Shown here: positions 42,944 through 52,289 of the stretch, in pieces
Position numbering within the stretch: the stretch's first letter is position 1
Layout of the letters: every line of letters starts with the position of its first letter
Source of the DNA: Alphaproteobacteria bacterium
GTDB taxonomy: Bacteria; Pseudomonadota; Alphaproteobacteria; Rhizobiales; Rhizobiaceae
Assembly (NCBI GenBank): GCA_024280375.1
Contig: JAJRQF010000060.1
Location: 1-64,000, forward strand
Reading direction: 5' to 3'
Length of the DNA: 64,000 nucleotides
Position numbers and translations under genes: made by a program
The notes under the pieces: generated by a model
Told to the model about the DNA's origin: nothing
The model's input: the letters and a program-made list of their open reading frames with translations, nothing else
Database searches by the model: none

Positions 42944-44209
42944 TTATTGGGTTTCATCCGCATAGGCTTCTGCATCAGAGCGCGGGTCAAGCTGATAGGT
43001 TTCAGGCGTTTGCGCCCGTGCCATTGGCCCGACATGGAAATTGACCTGATCTTCGGCTTCAACCTGCGCCCGGCGCAGAGAGCGATAAAAGGCGTAAACT
43101 GCATAGGAGAGATGAGCAATTGTTGTGGTCAGGAACAGGGCACCAATGCCAAATTCCGACATCATTTGCGCGGCCATCAGCGGGCCAACCATTGTGCCGA
43201 TGCCGTAAAGTATCAACAATCCGCTGGCGATTTTCACAAAATCTTCCGCATCCCCCATATCGTTCGCATGGGCGACATTGAGCGAGTAAATCGAATAGAT
43301 AACACCGCCATAAAGCACAATCCAAAACAGGAACGAATTGCTGCCGATGTTACTGCCCGAATAGGTCGACAAAACTATGCCCGATACAGCGCCTACAGCA
43401 CCGGCGATCACCATGGCATAGCGACGGTCGATTATATCGGAAAGGCGACCAAGCGGATATTGGAACACCACCGCCCCGACCATTGCAGCCACCATTAAAT
43501 TTGCGATACCCACCGAGGTCATGCCGGATTGCTGGCCATATACCGGGGCAAAATTGGCCCAGGTAGAACTGATAACCCCGGATAGAATTGAGCCAACGGC
43601 TGCTACCGGCGAATTTTTGAATAATGCCCAAAGGTCGAGATTAACCTGGGTTAGCGGTGCAGGTGATTGGGCGGTTGAAATAGCCGTTGGCAATACGGCC
43701 AACGCATACAATATCGCACCCATCATAAATAACGTGCTCAAACTTGGGTCGGCCACAACAATTAGATATTGCCCGGCCATGGTCGCGCCAAGTGATACGA
43801 CCATATAAATGGAGAAAATCGCGCCTCGGTTTTCGTTGGTCATGCGCTCATTCAACCAGCTTTCCATCACCATATAACTGCCGGAAAAACACAGGCCAGC
43901 AATAGCCCGCAGTACAACCCACGCAGGCGGGCTGACCACCAGCGCATTTAGCAACATAACGGTCGACAAAAGTGCCGCCATGGTACTGAAGGCACGGATA
44001 TGCCCGACACGGCGCACAAGGCGCGGCACCAATATGCAACCAACCGTGAAACCAACTGCCCAGCCGGTGCCAATCCAGCCGATCTGAAAAGTTGAAAAGC
44101 CTTCTAACTGGCCACGAATAGGCAGCAATATGCCGTGCAGGCCACCACCGGCCAACAAAAACGCGCAACTGGCAAGCAGGGCGATAATCGGGAACAATTG
44201 TCTGGCCAT
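42944..44209 (-). CDS. MFS transporter
   Basis: A 421-residue membrane protein with twelve hydrophobic helices. After helix 2 comes VPRLVRRVGHIRAFSTMAAL, the usual cytoplasmic loop region, and PLGRLSDIIDRRYAMV is the equivalent in the second half. The family is similar to the YcaD-like group of exporters. The substrate is unknown. The C-terminal tail is long and polar. It is in the same orientation as the UDG gene, about 60 bases after it. Confidence 0.88.
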   Translation of the reverse strand: MARQLFPIIALLASCAFLLAGGGLHGILLPIRGQLEGFSTFQIGWIGTGWAVGFTVGCILVPRLVRRVGHIRAFSTMAALLSTVMLLNALVVSPPAWVVLRAIAGLCFSGSYMVMESWLNERMTNENRGAIFSIYMVVSLGATMAGQYLIVVADPSLSTLFMMGAILYALAVLPTAISTAQSPAPLTQVNLDLWALFKNSPVAAVGSILSGVISSTWANFAPVYGQQSGMTSVGIANLMVAAMVGAVVFQYPLGRLSDIIDRRYAMVIAGAVGAVSGIVLSTYSGSNIGSNSFLFWIVLYGGVIYSIYSLNVAHANDMGDAEDFVKIASGLLILYGIGTMVGPLMAAQMMSEFGIGALFLTTTIAHLSYAVYAFYRSLRRAQVEAEDQVNFHVGPMARAQTPETYQLDPRSDAEAYADETQ

Positions 44210-44269
44210 GGCAATCTCAGCGCAAAAGAGAAATGATTAAAGCGAGCGGCCGGGGCACTTTATTGAGAT

Positions 44270-45139
44270 TTACGAACCGGCAGAAGCTTCATTCAATTTC
44301 CGCTTTATCGTTAAAAGGTCCTGCCATGCAAGCCGTTTTTGCGCCGGTTGCTTTAAAAGATATTCGGGATGAAATATCGGCATTACCAGCATGTCGCGGT
44401 CGTTACATTTGTATGTCGTCCATCGACCACGGAGGCGCACGATGCTCTCACTTTTACCAAGTAAAACCTTGGCAGTTGCGGCACCAATTAAAACCAAAAT
44501 ATCAGGATCAACCAGCGCGATCTGCCGCTCGATAAAGGGGCGACAAAGTTCTGATTCAACCGATGTCGGCGCGCGATTACCCGGTGGTCGCCAGGGTAGG
44601 ATATTGGCGAAATATGCAGCGCTGCGATCAATCCCGACTGATGCCAGCATTTTATCGAGCAATTGCCCGGCTGGCCCGGTAAAAGGCTTGCCCGAGATAT
44701 CTTCTTCGCGGCCGGGAGCCTCCCCCACCAGCATGATTTTTGCTGCCGGATTTCCATCGGCAAAAACTGTGCTTTTGGCATATTTTTTTAAGTTGCAGCC
44801 TTCAAATCCATTAACTGCCTCTTGCAATTTCTCAAGGGATGTAGCACCAGCAGCCAATTCCCGCGCGGCGGCAATCACCTCTTCGTTTGGAACTTTTGCC
44901 GTTTGGCGCAAAGGCCTTGGAGCGGCCGTTTCATTGCTGCCCGGTGAAGGAGCCGAGCTTGACACTGGTATTGTTGCCGGTTGCTCCCCTGCCCTTTGGG
45001 GTGCGGATTGTTTTTTCTGCGCGGCTTTTATCTGTGCGGCGGCACTTTCGGCAAAACGATCCTGTGGCTCATCGGCAAGCGCGCAATCGACGCCTGCGGC
45101 CACATAAAATTCCAGTAATTCGCGCATCGCTAAAGACAT
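44270..45139 (-). CDS. Family-4 uracil-DNA glycosylase
   Basis: A 289-residue protein. The catalytic core spans about residues 120-285: VGEAPGREEDISGKPFTGPA, ILPWRPPGNRAP and VMPIFHPEYLL are family-4 signatures. It removes uracil from DNA in base excision repair, and family-4 enzymes carry an Fe-S cluster whose first ligand would be in the EGCNLKKYA segment. An N-terminal region of about 110 residues, rich in Ala/Pro, is a probable disordered linker typical of alphaproteobacterial members. Confidence 0.9.
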   Translation of the reverse strand: MSLAMRELLEFYVAAGVDCALADEPQDRFAESAAAQIKAAQKKQSAPQRAGEQPATIPVSSSAPSPGSNETAAPRPLRQTAKVPNEEVIAAARELAAGATSLEKLQEAVNGFEGCNLKKYAKSTVFADGNPAAKIMLVGEAPGREEDISGKPFTGPAGQLLDKMLASVGIDRSAAYFANILPWRPPGNRAPTSVESELCRPFIERQIALVDPDILVLIGAATAKVLLGKSESIVRLRGRWTTYKCNDRDMLVMPIFHPEYLLKQPAQKRLAWQDLLTIKRKLNEASAGS

Positions 45140-45223
45140 AATTTAACTTAGCTTGACTCAACACAATTTAATAGTGAGGCTGGGGATAAGTGGGGATAGT
45201 TTTTTGGTTTTTCGAGCGAAAAA

Positions 45224-46318
45224 TTACCCGCGTGCATCCATAAAAGCTTTAACGGAAATTGCTGACCAGTCCTTTAAATGACTTCGCGCTGCGATGAAGC
45301 TTGCTACCACTTCTGCGGTCAAGGCATCACGCCCGGCAAGCGCCTCAAGTGTCTCGCCTGTGGCCCGTTTGGCGGCATCAAGAATATCTTGCGGATAGGT
45401 GCGAATAATAACGCCCTTTTCTTCCACCAGCACCTTTAACCGCGCCGCATTGGCCCATTCGGATGCACCAAGTGAATAGATATTTTCTGCAGCACAGGCC
45501 ACCTCAACGATCTGGCGCAAATCATCCGGCAGTGCCTCCAGCGCCTTTAATGATATCAGCGCCTCCCCGGTGCCATTTGGTTCGTGAAAACCGGGCGAAT
45601 AATAATTCTTTGCCACTTTGTAGAAGCCCATGGCAAAATCACTCGACGGGCCTAAAAACTCGGTCGCATCTATCAGGCCGGATTGCAGGGCCGGGAAAAT
45701 CTCACCCGGGGCAAGAGATACCGGCGACGCACCGAGCCTGCGCATGACATCACCGCCAAGGCCCGGCATGCGGATTTTCAACCCTTTCAAATCATCCATC
45801 GATTTCAGCCGTTTTTTGTACCAGCCGCCCATTTGATAGCCCGTATTGCCCGCCATAAAGGGCTTGATACCGAATGGTGCATAGAGCTTATCCCATAATT
45901 GCTGCCCGCCACCATGATTGATCCAAGTGATATGCTCAAGCGGGGTTAGGCCAAATGGCCCGGCGGTAAATAAAGGTGCCGCCGGAATTTTTCCGCCCCA
46001 AAACAGCGGTGCAGTATGGGCAATTTCCGCCGTGCCCTGGGTAACGGCCGAAAACACCTCCAGCGCTGGAACAAGTTCGCCCGCCGCATAGAGCTTGATG
46101 GTCAATCGACCACCTGACATTTCGCCAATGCGGTCTGCCAGCCGTTGCGCCGTGATACCCGGACCGGGCAGGTTTTTGGGCCAAGAGGTGACCATCCGCC
46201 AGGTGGTTTTTTCGGCAGATCGCGCCGATTGAACCGCCGGTGTTGCGAGCATGGCCGCAGCCGGTAAAATTACCATGTTTTTTAGCAATCCGCGACGGGA
46301 TTTCAATTTATCAGTCAT
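45224..46318 (-). CDS. TRAP transporter solute-binding protein (TakP-like), fourth gene of the thi operon
   Basis: A 364-residue periplasmic DctP-type binding protein. It has a Tat-like leader (SRRGLLKNMVILPAAAML). Family segments include VTSWPKNLPGPGI, GLKIRMPGLGGDVMRRLGAS and the arginine of IRMPG that contacts carboxylates in TRAP binding proteins. FMAGNTGYQMGGW points to the TakP group (2-oxo acids). Its ATG follows the thiD stop with no gap, in an operon behind a TPP riboswitch. No DctQM membrane subunits are near. A thiamine-precursor ligand is possible but inferred. Confidence 0.88.
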   Translation of the reverse strand: MTDKLKSRRGLLKNMVILPAAAMLATPAVQSARSAEKTTWRMVTSWPKNLPGPGITAQRLADRIGEMSGGRLTIKLYAAGELVPALEVFSAVTQGTAEIAHTAPLFWGGKIPAAPLFTAGPFGLTPLEHITWINHGGGQQLWDKLYAPFGIKPFMAGNTGYQMGGWYKKRLKSMDDLKGLKIRMPGLGGDVMRRLGASPVSLAPGEIFPALQSGLIDATEFLGPSSDFAMGFYKVAKNYYSPGFHEPNGTGEALISLKALEALPDDLRQIVEVACAAENIYSLGASEWANAARLKVLVEEKGVIIRTYPQDILDAAKRATGETLEALAGRDALTAEVVASFIAARSHLKDWSAISVKAFMDARG

Positions 46319-47131
46319 TTATTTGCCCCACAGGTTATGAAAATGATGCACTGGCCCGTGCCCCTTGCCGATGGCCAGTTGGTCGGACGCTTTTATTGCC
46401 CCGGTCAGCCAGATTTTGGCCTGCCCAACCGCATCTTCCAAGGTTGCGCCGTGGGCAAGATTGGCCGCAATGGCCGATGATAGCGAACAACCGGTGCCAT
46501 GAGTGTTTTGCGTATCAATTCGGGGGGCTGAAAACCATTTTTCGCCCTCTGGCGAAACAAGAATATCGGCCGCCTCGTCATCATCGCTATGGCCACCCTT
46601 GAGCAATACGGCTTTGGCTCCCATGGCCAAAAGAGCGTGGGCCTGATCGCGCATTTGGTCACGGTTGGCCGCAATGTCTGTATTCAAGATTTTTGCGGCC
46701 TCATGCAGATTGGGGGTAATCAGCGATGCACGTGGAAAGAGATTTGAAACCAGCGCGCTCACCGCCTCGCCCGCCAGCAATGGATCGCCGCTTTCGGCCA
46801 CCATGACCGGGTCGAGCACAATTGTGTTTTGCGCGTATTTATCCAGCCCTTTAGCGACGGCCTCAATGGTCTCAAATTGCGATAACATGCCAATTTTTAC
46901 AGCGTCCACTTCAAGGTCGGAAAAGACTGCATCCATTTGCGCGGTGATAAAATCTGTAGGCACATCGTGGATGGCTGAAACGCCCATTGTATTTTGAGCA
47001 GTAAGCGCCGTAATCACGCTTGCGCCATAGGTCTTGTTGGCAGAAAAACTTTTCAAATCCGCCTGAATGCCTGCCCCGCCACCGGAATCAGAACCTGCAA
47101 TTGTCACCGCAATTGGGATATTCGCGTTCAT
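46319..47131 (-). CDS. thiD: Hydroxymethylpyrimidine/phosphomethylpyrimidine kinase
   Basis: A 270-residue ribokinase-fold enzyme. The N terminus AGSDSGGGAGIQADLKSF is the ThiD signature, and GTGCSLSSAIAANLAHG is the anion-hole motif with catalytic Asp/Cys region. It phosphorylates HMP to HMP-P and HMP-PP for thiamine synthesis. The start ATG overlaps the thiE stop as ATGA. It is followed immediately by the TRAP binding protein. Confidence 0.95.
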   Translation of the reverse strand: MNANIPIAVTIAGSDSGGGAGIQADLKSFSANKTYGASVITALTAQNTMGVSAIHDVPTDFITAQMDAVFSDLEVDAVKIGMLSQFETIEAVAKGLDKYAQNTIVLDPVMVAESGDPLLAGEAVSALVSNLFPRASLITPNLHEAAKILNTDIAANRDQMRDQAHALLAMGAKAVLLKGGHSDDDEAADILVSPEGEKWFSAPRIDTQNTHGTGCSLSSAIAANLAHGATLEDAVGQAKIWLTGAIKASDQLAIGKGHGPVHHFHNLWGK

Positions 47132-47793
47132 GCGCAACCCTTTGCATTCAATATCTTAGACTTCAATTGCTGAGAGATTGATTCAACATCATCCGCCATG
47201 AACATTGCCGAGATAATCGCCACCCCGTCAGCGCCGGCACGGATAACCTCCTCCACATTGGAAAGATCAATTCCGGCAATCGCGCCAACCGGTAATTTTG
47301 GAGAATTATCCCGAAATTGCTGGGCAATTTTCTGCCATCCATCGACACCTATTGAGGTTGGATTGTGCTTGGAAAGTGTGTCGTAAACCCCGCCAATACA
47401 GACATAATCAAGCTGTTCAACGGGAGCTGATCTTGCATGTTCCTCGCTCTTGATCGTCAGCCCGATAATGGCGCTTTCACCAAGCAATTGCCGCGCATCC
47501 GCAGGCCTCATATCATCCTGGCCCACATGCACACCATCGGCACCAATGGCCAATGCCGCATCCACCCGGTCATTGATCAATAGTGGCACGCCGCTGCCGG
47601 TGATGGCCGACTTTATCGCCCTGCCGGTTTCAATTAATTCTCGAATACCGGCATTTTTATCGCGATATTGCAGAATGGTTGCGCCGCCTTTTACGGCGGC
47701 TTTTGCCAGCTCCGCAAGGTCGCGACCACGGGCCCGATTTGGATCCAAAATCCCGTAAAGCGTAATGTTGCAAGGGGCTTTTATTCTGGCCAT
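47128..47793 (-). CDS. thiE: Thiamine-phosphate synthase
   Basis: A 221-residue TIM-barrel enzyme. ILQYRDKNAG near residue 40, INDRVDAALAIGADGVHVGQ, and IAGIDLSNVEEVIRAGADGV are ThiE segments. It joins HMP-PP and thiazole phosphate to thiamine phosphate. It overlaps thiM by 13 bases and thiD by four, giving a tight operon. No de novo thiC or thiG genes are in the window, so the operon looks like a salvage set. Confidence 0.95.
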   Translation of the reverse strand: MARIKAPCNITLYGILDPNRARGRDLAELAKAAVKGGATILQYRDKNAGIRELIETGRAIKSAITGSGVPLLINDRVDAALAIGADGVHVGQDDMRPADARQLLGESAIIGLTIKSEEHARSAPVEQLDYVCIGGVYDTLSKHNPTSIGVDGWQKIAQQFRDNSPKLPVGAIAGIDLSNVEEVIRAGADGVAIISAMFMADDVESISQQLKSKILNAKGCA

Positions 47794-48515
47794 AAGAGTT
47801 TTGCCCTTTTTTCAATTGTTGAGGCATCAATGGTCGCCAGCGCATCAATGAATTGAGGTGTGAATGTTCCCGGACCTACGGATTTTTCCGCCGCCAGTTC
47901 GCCTGCAATATTGAACCAAAGAAGGGCGGCTGCTGCTGCAACCATCGCATCATCTTCCACGGCTAAAAGAGCGGCCATCAATGCGGTCAGCGAGCAACCC
48001 ATGGCAGTCAATTGGGTCATTACCGGCGTACCATTACCTATTTGGACGGTTTTATTCTCGTTGATGATTTTATCCTCAGGCCCGGAGATTACCACGCATT
48101 CACAGTGATTCGATTGATCAAATAACACGTCGGCTTCAGCCCTGTTGGCGCGAATGATGGTGGGTCGCGCGGCCATAATTTCCTTAGCCAATTCGAGACG
48201 GGTTTTAGAAGCCTGAACGAATACCGGATCAAGCGCAAAGGGCTTTTTTTGCGCACATGCAATGGCCACCGCCCTGTGCACAGCACGGGTACGGCCCGGG
48301 TCCATCGTGCCAAGATTGATCAGCAGGGACGCGGATGAAGATACAAAATCCTCGATCTCATCTTCCGAAACACTCATGGATGGAACAGCGCCGCAGGCCA
48401 ACAGCACATTGGCGCTGAAATGCTGGGCGACACTGTTGGTAATGCAATGCACCCTTGGGTGGACGCGCCGCAAACGTGTAATCGCGGCAATCGAATTATC
48501 CAGCAAATCGCTCAT
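47781..48515 (-). CDS. thiM: Hydroxyethylthiazole kinase
   Basis: A 244-residue ribokinase-fold enzyme. HCITNSVAQHFSANVLLACG near the start and MGCSLTALMAALLA near the end match ThiM; the latter has the catalytic cysteine in GCS. It phosphorylates the thiazole alcohol for thiamine salvage. It is the first gene of the operon, about 60 bases after the TPP riboswitch. Confidence 0.94.
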   Translation of the reverse strand: MSDLLDNSIAAITRLRRVHPRVHCITNSVAQHFSANVLLACGAVPSMSVSEDEIEDFVSSSASLLINLGTMDPGRTRAVHRAVAIACAQKKPFALDPVFVQASKTRLELAKEIMAARPTIIRANRAEADVLFDQSNHCECVVISGPEDKIINENKTVQIGNGTPVMTQLTAMGCSLTALMAALLAVEDDAMVAAAAALLWFNIAGELAAEKSVGPGTFTPQFIDALATIDASTIEKRAKLLWPE

Positions 48516-48579
48516 GCAAGAACCCCCATTCGGGAATTCAGCAAAACCAACTTACAAATTTGGATGTCTTTTTCGACCA

Positions 48580-48685
48580 TCCCATTCCCTCCGCCGGTAT
48601 CAGCCGGATCAGGTTCAAAGAGTTGGCAGGATTGCCTCTCAGCCCCGCGTCAATCCACGAGGCACCTCTATGAGATGTTCAATTT
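48580..48685 (-). ncRNA. TPP riboswitch (THI element)
   Basis: On the minus strand the conserved parts are in order: GGGGCTGAGAGG (CTGAGAG at 48636-48642), CTTTGAACCTGATCCGG (48604-48620), and ATACCGGCGGAGGGA (about 48586-48600). These are the pyrimidine- and pyrophosphate-sensing helices of the TPP aptamer. It stands about 65 bases before thiM and should reduce expression of the thiM-thiE-thiD-TRAP operon when TPP is high. The outer stem limits are estimated. Confidence 0.95.
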
Positions 48686-48716
48686 GTAAATGGTATTTTT
48701 GCCTTGTGCAAGGGGG

Positions 48717-51026
48717 CTAATTATTTGCCCCCTGTATCGCTTTCCAAACGGCCAAAGGTGTTGCGGGCATATCAATATGGGTGATGCCATATTCGCGTTT
48801 TAACGCGTCGACCACAGCACTCATGACTGCAGGACCAGCGCCAATGGTGCCAGCTTCGCCCGCCCCTTTAATGCCCATCGCGTTGGTGGTTGAGGGCACG
48901 TTGCGGGTATCGAATTTGATGAACGGAATGTCAGCTGCGCGCGGCATTTGATAATCCATAAATGTGGCGCTTAACAATTGGCCATCTTCATCATAGATGG
49001 TTTTTTCCATCAAACACTGGCCAATAGCCTGCACCACGCCACCATGCACCTGCCCTTTTAAGAGGATTGGATTTACCGTCGCACCGAAATCATCGACGAT
49101 GGTATAGTCAACCACCTGAGCAACGCCGGTCTCCGGGTCGATCTCGACCTCGCAAATATGGGTGCCGTTTGGATAGGTGGCTTCTTTTTGCTTGAATTCA
49201 CCGAAGCCCGAAACATCTTCCGGCTTTTCAGCAGCTTCAGCAATCGAGGCAAAGCTGATCTCACGGTCGGTGCCAACCACACGGGCCGCGCCATCTACCA
49301 GTTCCAGATCGCCGGTTGAAGCCTCCAACTCATCGGCGGCAATGGCCTTGATTTTTTCGGCCAGATCATCACTGGCACGCTGAACGGATACGGCGCCCAG
49401 CGGAATAGAGCGCGAACCGCCGGTGCCACCGCCCTTGGCCAATTCATCCGTATCGCCCTGACGCACGTCGATTTTGTCCATTTCCAGCCCCAGTGTTTCG
49501 GCGGCAAATTGCGCATAGGCGGTTTTGTGCCCCTGCCCGTTTGACTGGGTGCCGATTAAAATTGTCGTCGTACCATCCTTGTTGAGATTGATGGTGGCGG
49601 GTTCGGAGCCTGCAAAGGCACAGGCCTCGATATAGGTGGAAAAACCAATGCCCCTTATTTTGCCATCGGCTTTTGCAGCAGCATTGCGCGCGTCAAAGCC
49701 CGCCCAATCGGCATGTTCAAAAGCCTGATCCATATGGGCTTCAAATTCGCCGGTATCATACATGCGGCCAAAGGCGGTTGTGTAGGGCAATTGGTCCGGC
49801 GTGATCATATTACGGCGGCGAATTTCTTCGCGCGGAATTCCTAAATCAAAGGCACACTGATCCACCATCCGTTCCAGCGCATAGATAGCTTCCGGGCGAC
49901 CGGCACCGCGATAGGCGTCCGTTGGCACCGTGTTGGTGAACACGCCGCGAATATACATATAGGCGGTTTTGATGTCGTAAACGCCGGTTCCAATGGTGGC
50001 GCCAAGGGTTGGAATAAACGGCGCAAATGTGTGCAGATAAGCGCCCATTGCGGCAATTAAATCAATATCCAGTGCCAGGAATTTGCCATTTTCATCCATT
50101 GCCATGCGCATGGTTGTGACATTATCGCGGCCATGGGCATCGGTAACGAAATGCTCGGAACGATCGCTCACCCATTTAACCGGGCGACCGGCCTTTTTGG
50201 CCGCAAGCAGCGCCAGTGGATATTCGCGATAAACGAAGGTCTTGGTGCCAAACCCGCCGCCCACATCAGGGGTGACAACCCGCAATTTATCAAGATCGAT
50301 ATTCAATATGCTTTTGCAAATTGTGGCGCGCATGCCGTGCACACCCTGCGACCCGGTGGTCAATGTATAGCGATCTTCATCGTCAGACCATTCGGCAAGG
50401 CAGGCACGGACCTCCAGATAATTGGCCACCAGCCGGTTGTTGATGAGTTTTAACTCGCTGACCCGAGCGGCTTTTTCAAAAATGGCTTCCTTGTCAGCGC
50501 GCTCACCAAATTCCAGCTCAAAAGCCAGGTTGCTTTCCATATCCGCATGGGCCAATGGGGCACCAGCTGCAAGGCTTGATTCGGTTTCCACCGCAGCATC
50601 AAGGATTTCATAATCAATTTCAATCAGTTCTGATGCGGCCCTTGCTGCATTGAGACTATCAGCAACGATGAAGGCCACCGCATCACCCAAATGGTGCACG
50701 CTATCTTTACACAAAAGCGGAATATTTTTTGCCTGAATTGGCGTTCCATCCACTTGTGGCAGCAAAGTAACGCAAGGAATTCCCCCATATTCAGCAATAT
50801 CCTTGTGGGTCAAAATAAATTCCACACCTTCGGAATTTTCGGCGTCTGCGATATTATCAATGGTAAAATTGGCGTGCGCATGGGGTGAACGCAGCACATA
50901 GGCATGCAAGGCATTTTCGCTTTGCACATCGTCTGTAAAATTTCCTTTGCCGGTTACAAAGGCTTTGTCTTCTACGCGGCGCACTGGTGCGCCCATGCCA
51001 AATTTTGGAGGGGTATTTATATTCAT
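48717..51026 (-). CDS. Molybdopterin hydroxylase large subunit (CoxL form II-like), orphan
   Basis: A 769-residue protein of the xanthine dehydrogenase/aldehyde oxidase family. It begins GMGAPVRRVEDKAFVTGKG and has VTPDVGGGFGTKTFVYREYP and the active-site loop DAYRGAGRPEA, which is form II CoxL-like and not the VAYRCSFR of form I CO dehydrogenase. The catalytic base is probably Glu724 in KGAGEAGTIGAG. The enzyme would hydroxylate an aldehyde or heterocycle using Mo. The FAD and [2Fe-2S] subunits that normally accompany it are not adjacent, so the subunit is an orphan here. Confidence 0.88.
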   Translation of the reverse strand: MNINTPPKFGMGAPVRRVEDKAFVTGKGNFTDDVQSENALHAYVLRSPHAHANFTIDNIADAENSEGVEFILTHKDIAEYGGIPCVTLLPQVDGTPIQAKNIPLLCKDSVHHLGDAVAFIVADSLNAARAASELIEIDYEILDAAVETESSLAAGAPLAHADMESNLAFELEFGERADKEAIFEKAARVSELKLINNRLVANYLEVRACLAEWSDDEDRYTLTTGSQGVHGMRATICKSILNIDLDKLRVVTPDVGGGFGTKTFVYREYPLALLAAKKAGRPVKWVSDRSEHFVTDAHGRDNVTTMRMAMDENGKFLALDIDLIAAMGAYLHTFAPFIPTLGATIGTGVYDIKTAYMYIRGVFTNTVPTDAYRGAGRPEAIYALERMVDQCAFDLGIPREEIRRRNMITPDQLPYTTAFGRMYDTGEFEAHMDQAFEHADWAGFDARNAAAKADGKIRGIGFSTYIEACAFAGSEPATINLNKDGTTTILIGTQSNGQGHKTAYAQFAAETLGLEMDKIDVRQGDTDELAKGGGTGGSRSIPLGAVSVQRASDDLAEKIKAIAADELEASTGDLELVDGAARVVGTDREISFASIAEAAEKPEDVSGFGEFKQKEATYPNGTHICEVEIDPETGVAQVVDYTIVDDFGATVNPILLKGQVHGGVVQAIGQCLMEKTIYDEDGQLLSATFMDYQMPRAADIPFIKFDTRNVPSTTNAMGIKGAGEAGTIGAGPAVMSAVVDALKREYGITHIDMPATPLAVWKAIQGANN

Positions 51027-51209
51027 AATATGGGATCCCTATATCGGGTTTTCAAATCTGATTGCGGTATGAAGCAGGGGTTCAACCACCTTGCTCACAG
51101 TGTGGCCCAATTTATTGATGGTCTGCAAGCAAATAAATTTGTTTTACCAAACAGCTTGCGAGAATGATGTCGGTCTGACAGTGTTGCCTTCTCAACATTG
51201 GTCACTCCC

Positions 51210-52139
51210 ATGACATTCAGCGAACAAAAATCAAAATTTCTGGCCATGCCGGATAACCTGAAAGGCATCGCGACAATCCTTGTCGCGGCAATCGGGTTTT
51301 CGACTATGGTCGCATTAATCAAGTTTGCCGGGCAAAACCTGCACGTCACGCAAATTCTATTTGTCCGCCAATTGGTGATGGTAGTAATTGTTGCGCCCGC
51401 CATTATATCCCATTTCCCGGAATCACTAAAAACCAGCCGGTTGGATTTGCAGATTTACCGTATTATCGGCGCAACGATTGCCATGTTATTTGGCTTCTAT
51501 GCGGTCATTCACATGCCTTTAGCTGATGCAACGGCAATTGGCTTTGCCAAGAGTTTCTTTGTTACGATTGCCGCCATCCTCATCTTGAAAGAAAAAGTTG
51601 GCCCCCGCCGCTGGATAGCAGTGATTATCGGGTTTTTCGGGGTTATTTTGATGGTGCGGCCGGGCACGGACGGGTTTAACATCATCAGCGTCTATGCGCT
51701 TATCGGTTCAGCTTCTGCCGGGTTGGTGATGGTGATCATCCGCAAATTATCACAAACAGACAGTCCAACCACCATCCTCACCTATCAGGCGATTGTGGTT
51801 GGCATATTAGTAGCAATTCCAGCGTGGTATTATTGGAAATCGCCAACGATGAATGAATGGATGCTGCTGATCGCCATCGGTATCATTTCTTACGGCGCGC
51901 AAATGCTGAATGTTTATGCCTATAAATGGGGCGAGGCTTCGCTGCTTGCATCAATTGATTATATAAGGCTGCTTTATTCGACCGCCTTCGGATATTTCCT
52001 TTTTGCCCAGTTGCCCGGCCCCTATACGTGGATTGGCTCGACCATCATAATTGCTGCCTCGATTTATACGATCCAGCGTGAGCGGCGACACAAACAAAAC
52101 CTTGCCAGTTCACCAGAAGGCCGCGGCTATACTAATTAA
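51210..52139 (+). CDS. EamA/DMT-superfamily transporter
   Basis: A protein of about 309 residues with roughly ten membrane helices in two EamA repeats. Segments such as MPLADATAIGFAKSFFVTIA and KVGPRRWIAVIIGFFGVILM are typical. It probably exports a small metabolite. The start may be ATG 51210 or ATG 51246; neither has a good ribosome site. It is divergent from the molybdopterin hydroxylase gene. Confidence 0.84.
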   Translation: MTFSEQKSKFLAMPDNLKGIATILVAAIGFSTMVALIKFAGQNLHVTQILFVRQLVMVVIVAPAIISHFPESLKTSRLDLQIYRIIGATIAMLFGFYAVIHMPLADATAIGFAKSFFVTIAAILILKEKVGPRRWIAVIIGFFGVILMVRPGTDGFNIISVYALIGSASAGLVMVIIRKLSQTDSPTTILTYQAIVVGILVAIPAWYYWKSPTMNEWMLLIAIGIISYGAQMLNVYAYKWGEASLLASIDYIRLLYSTAFGYFLFAQLPGPYTWIGSTIIIAASIYTIQRERRHKQNLASSPEGRGYTN

Positions 52140-52262
52140 TCTCTCACAGCAATTCCAATGCTCTGCATTGGGCCTTGCCCATGCATCGTGATCTTGCGCG
52201 GCGCGCCACGTGCGATCACTCAATGCGCGCCGCATGAGCGGCGGCTCACAATTTGTTCGCCA
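52139..52262. repeat. Family B element with nested family A hairpin, copy B5/A10
   Basis: Starting ATCTCTCACAGCAATTCC and ending in a GCGCGCCGCATGAGCGGCGGC palindrome, this sits between two converging genes. It contains the shortest intact family A hairpin: arms GTGATC (52188-52193) and GATCAC (52214-52219) around TTGCGC (52194-52199), a GGCGCGCC loop stem and ACGTGC (52208-52213). Confidence 0.7.
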
Positions 52263-52289
52263 TACGGCAATATCGAATGCATTCAGCGA

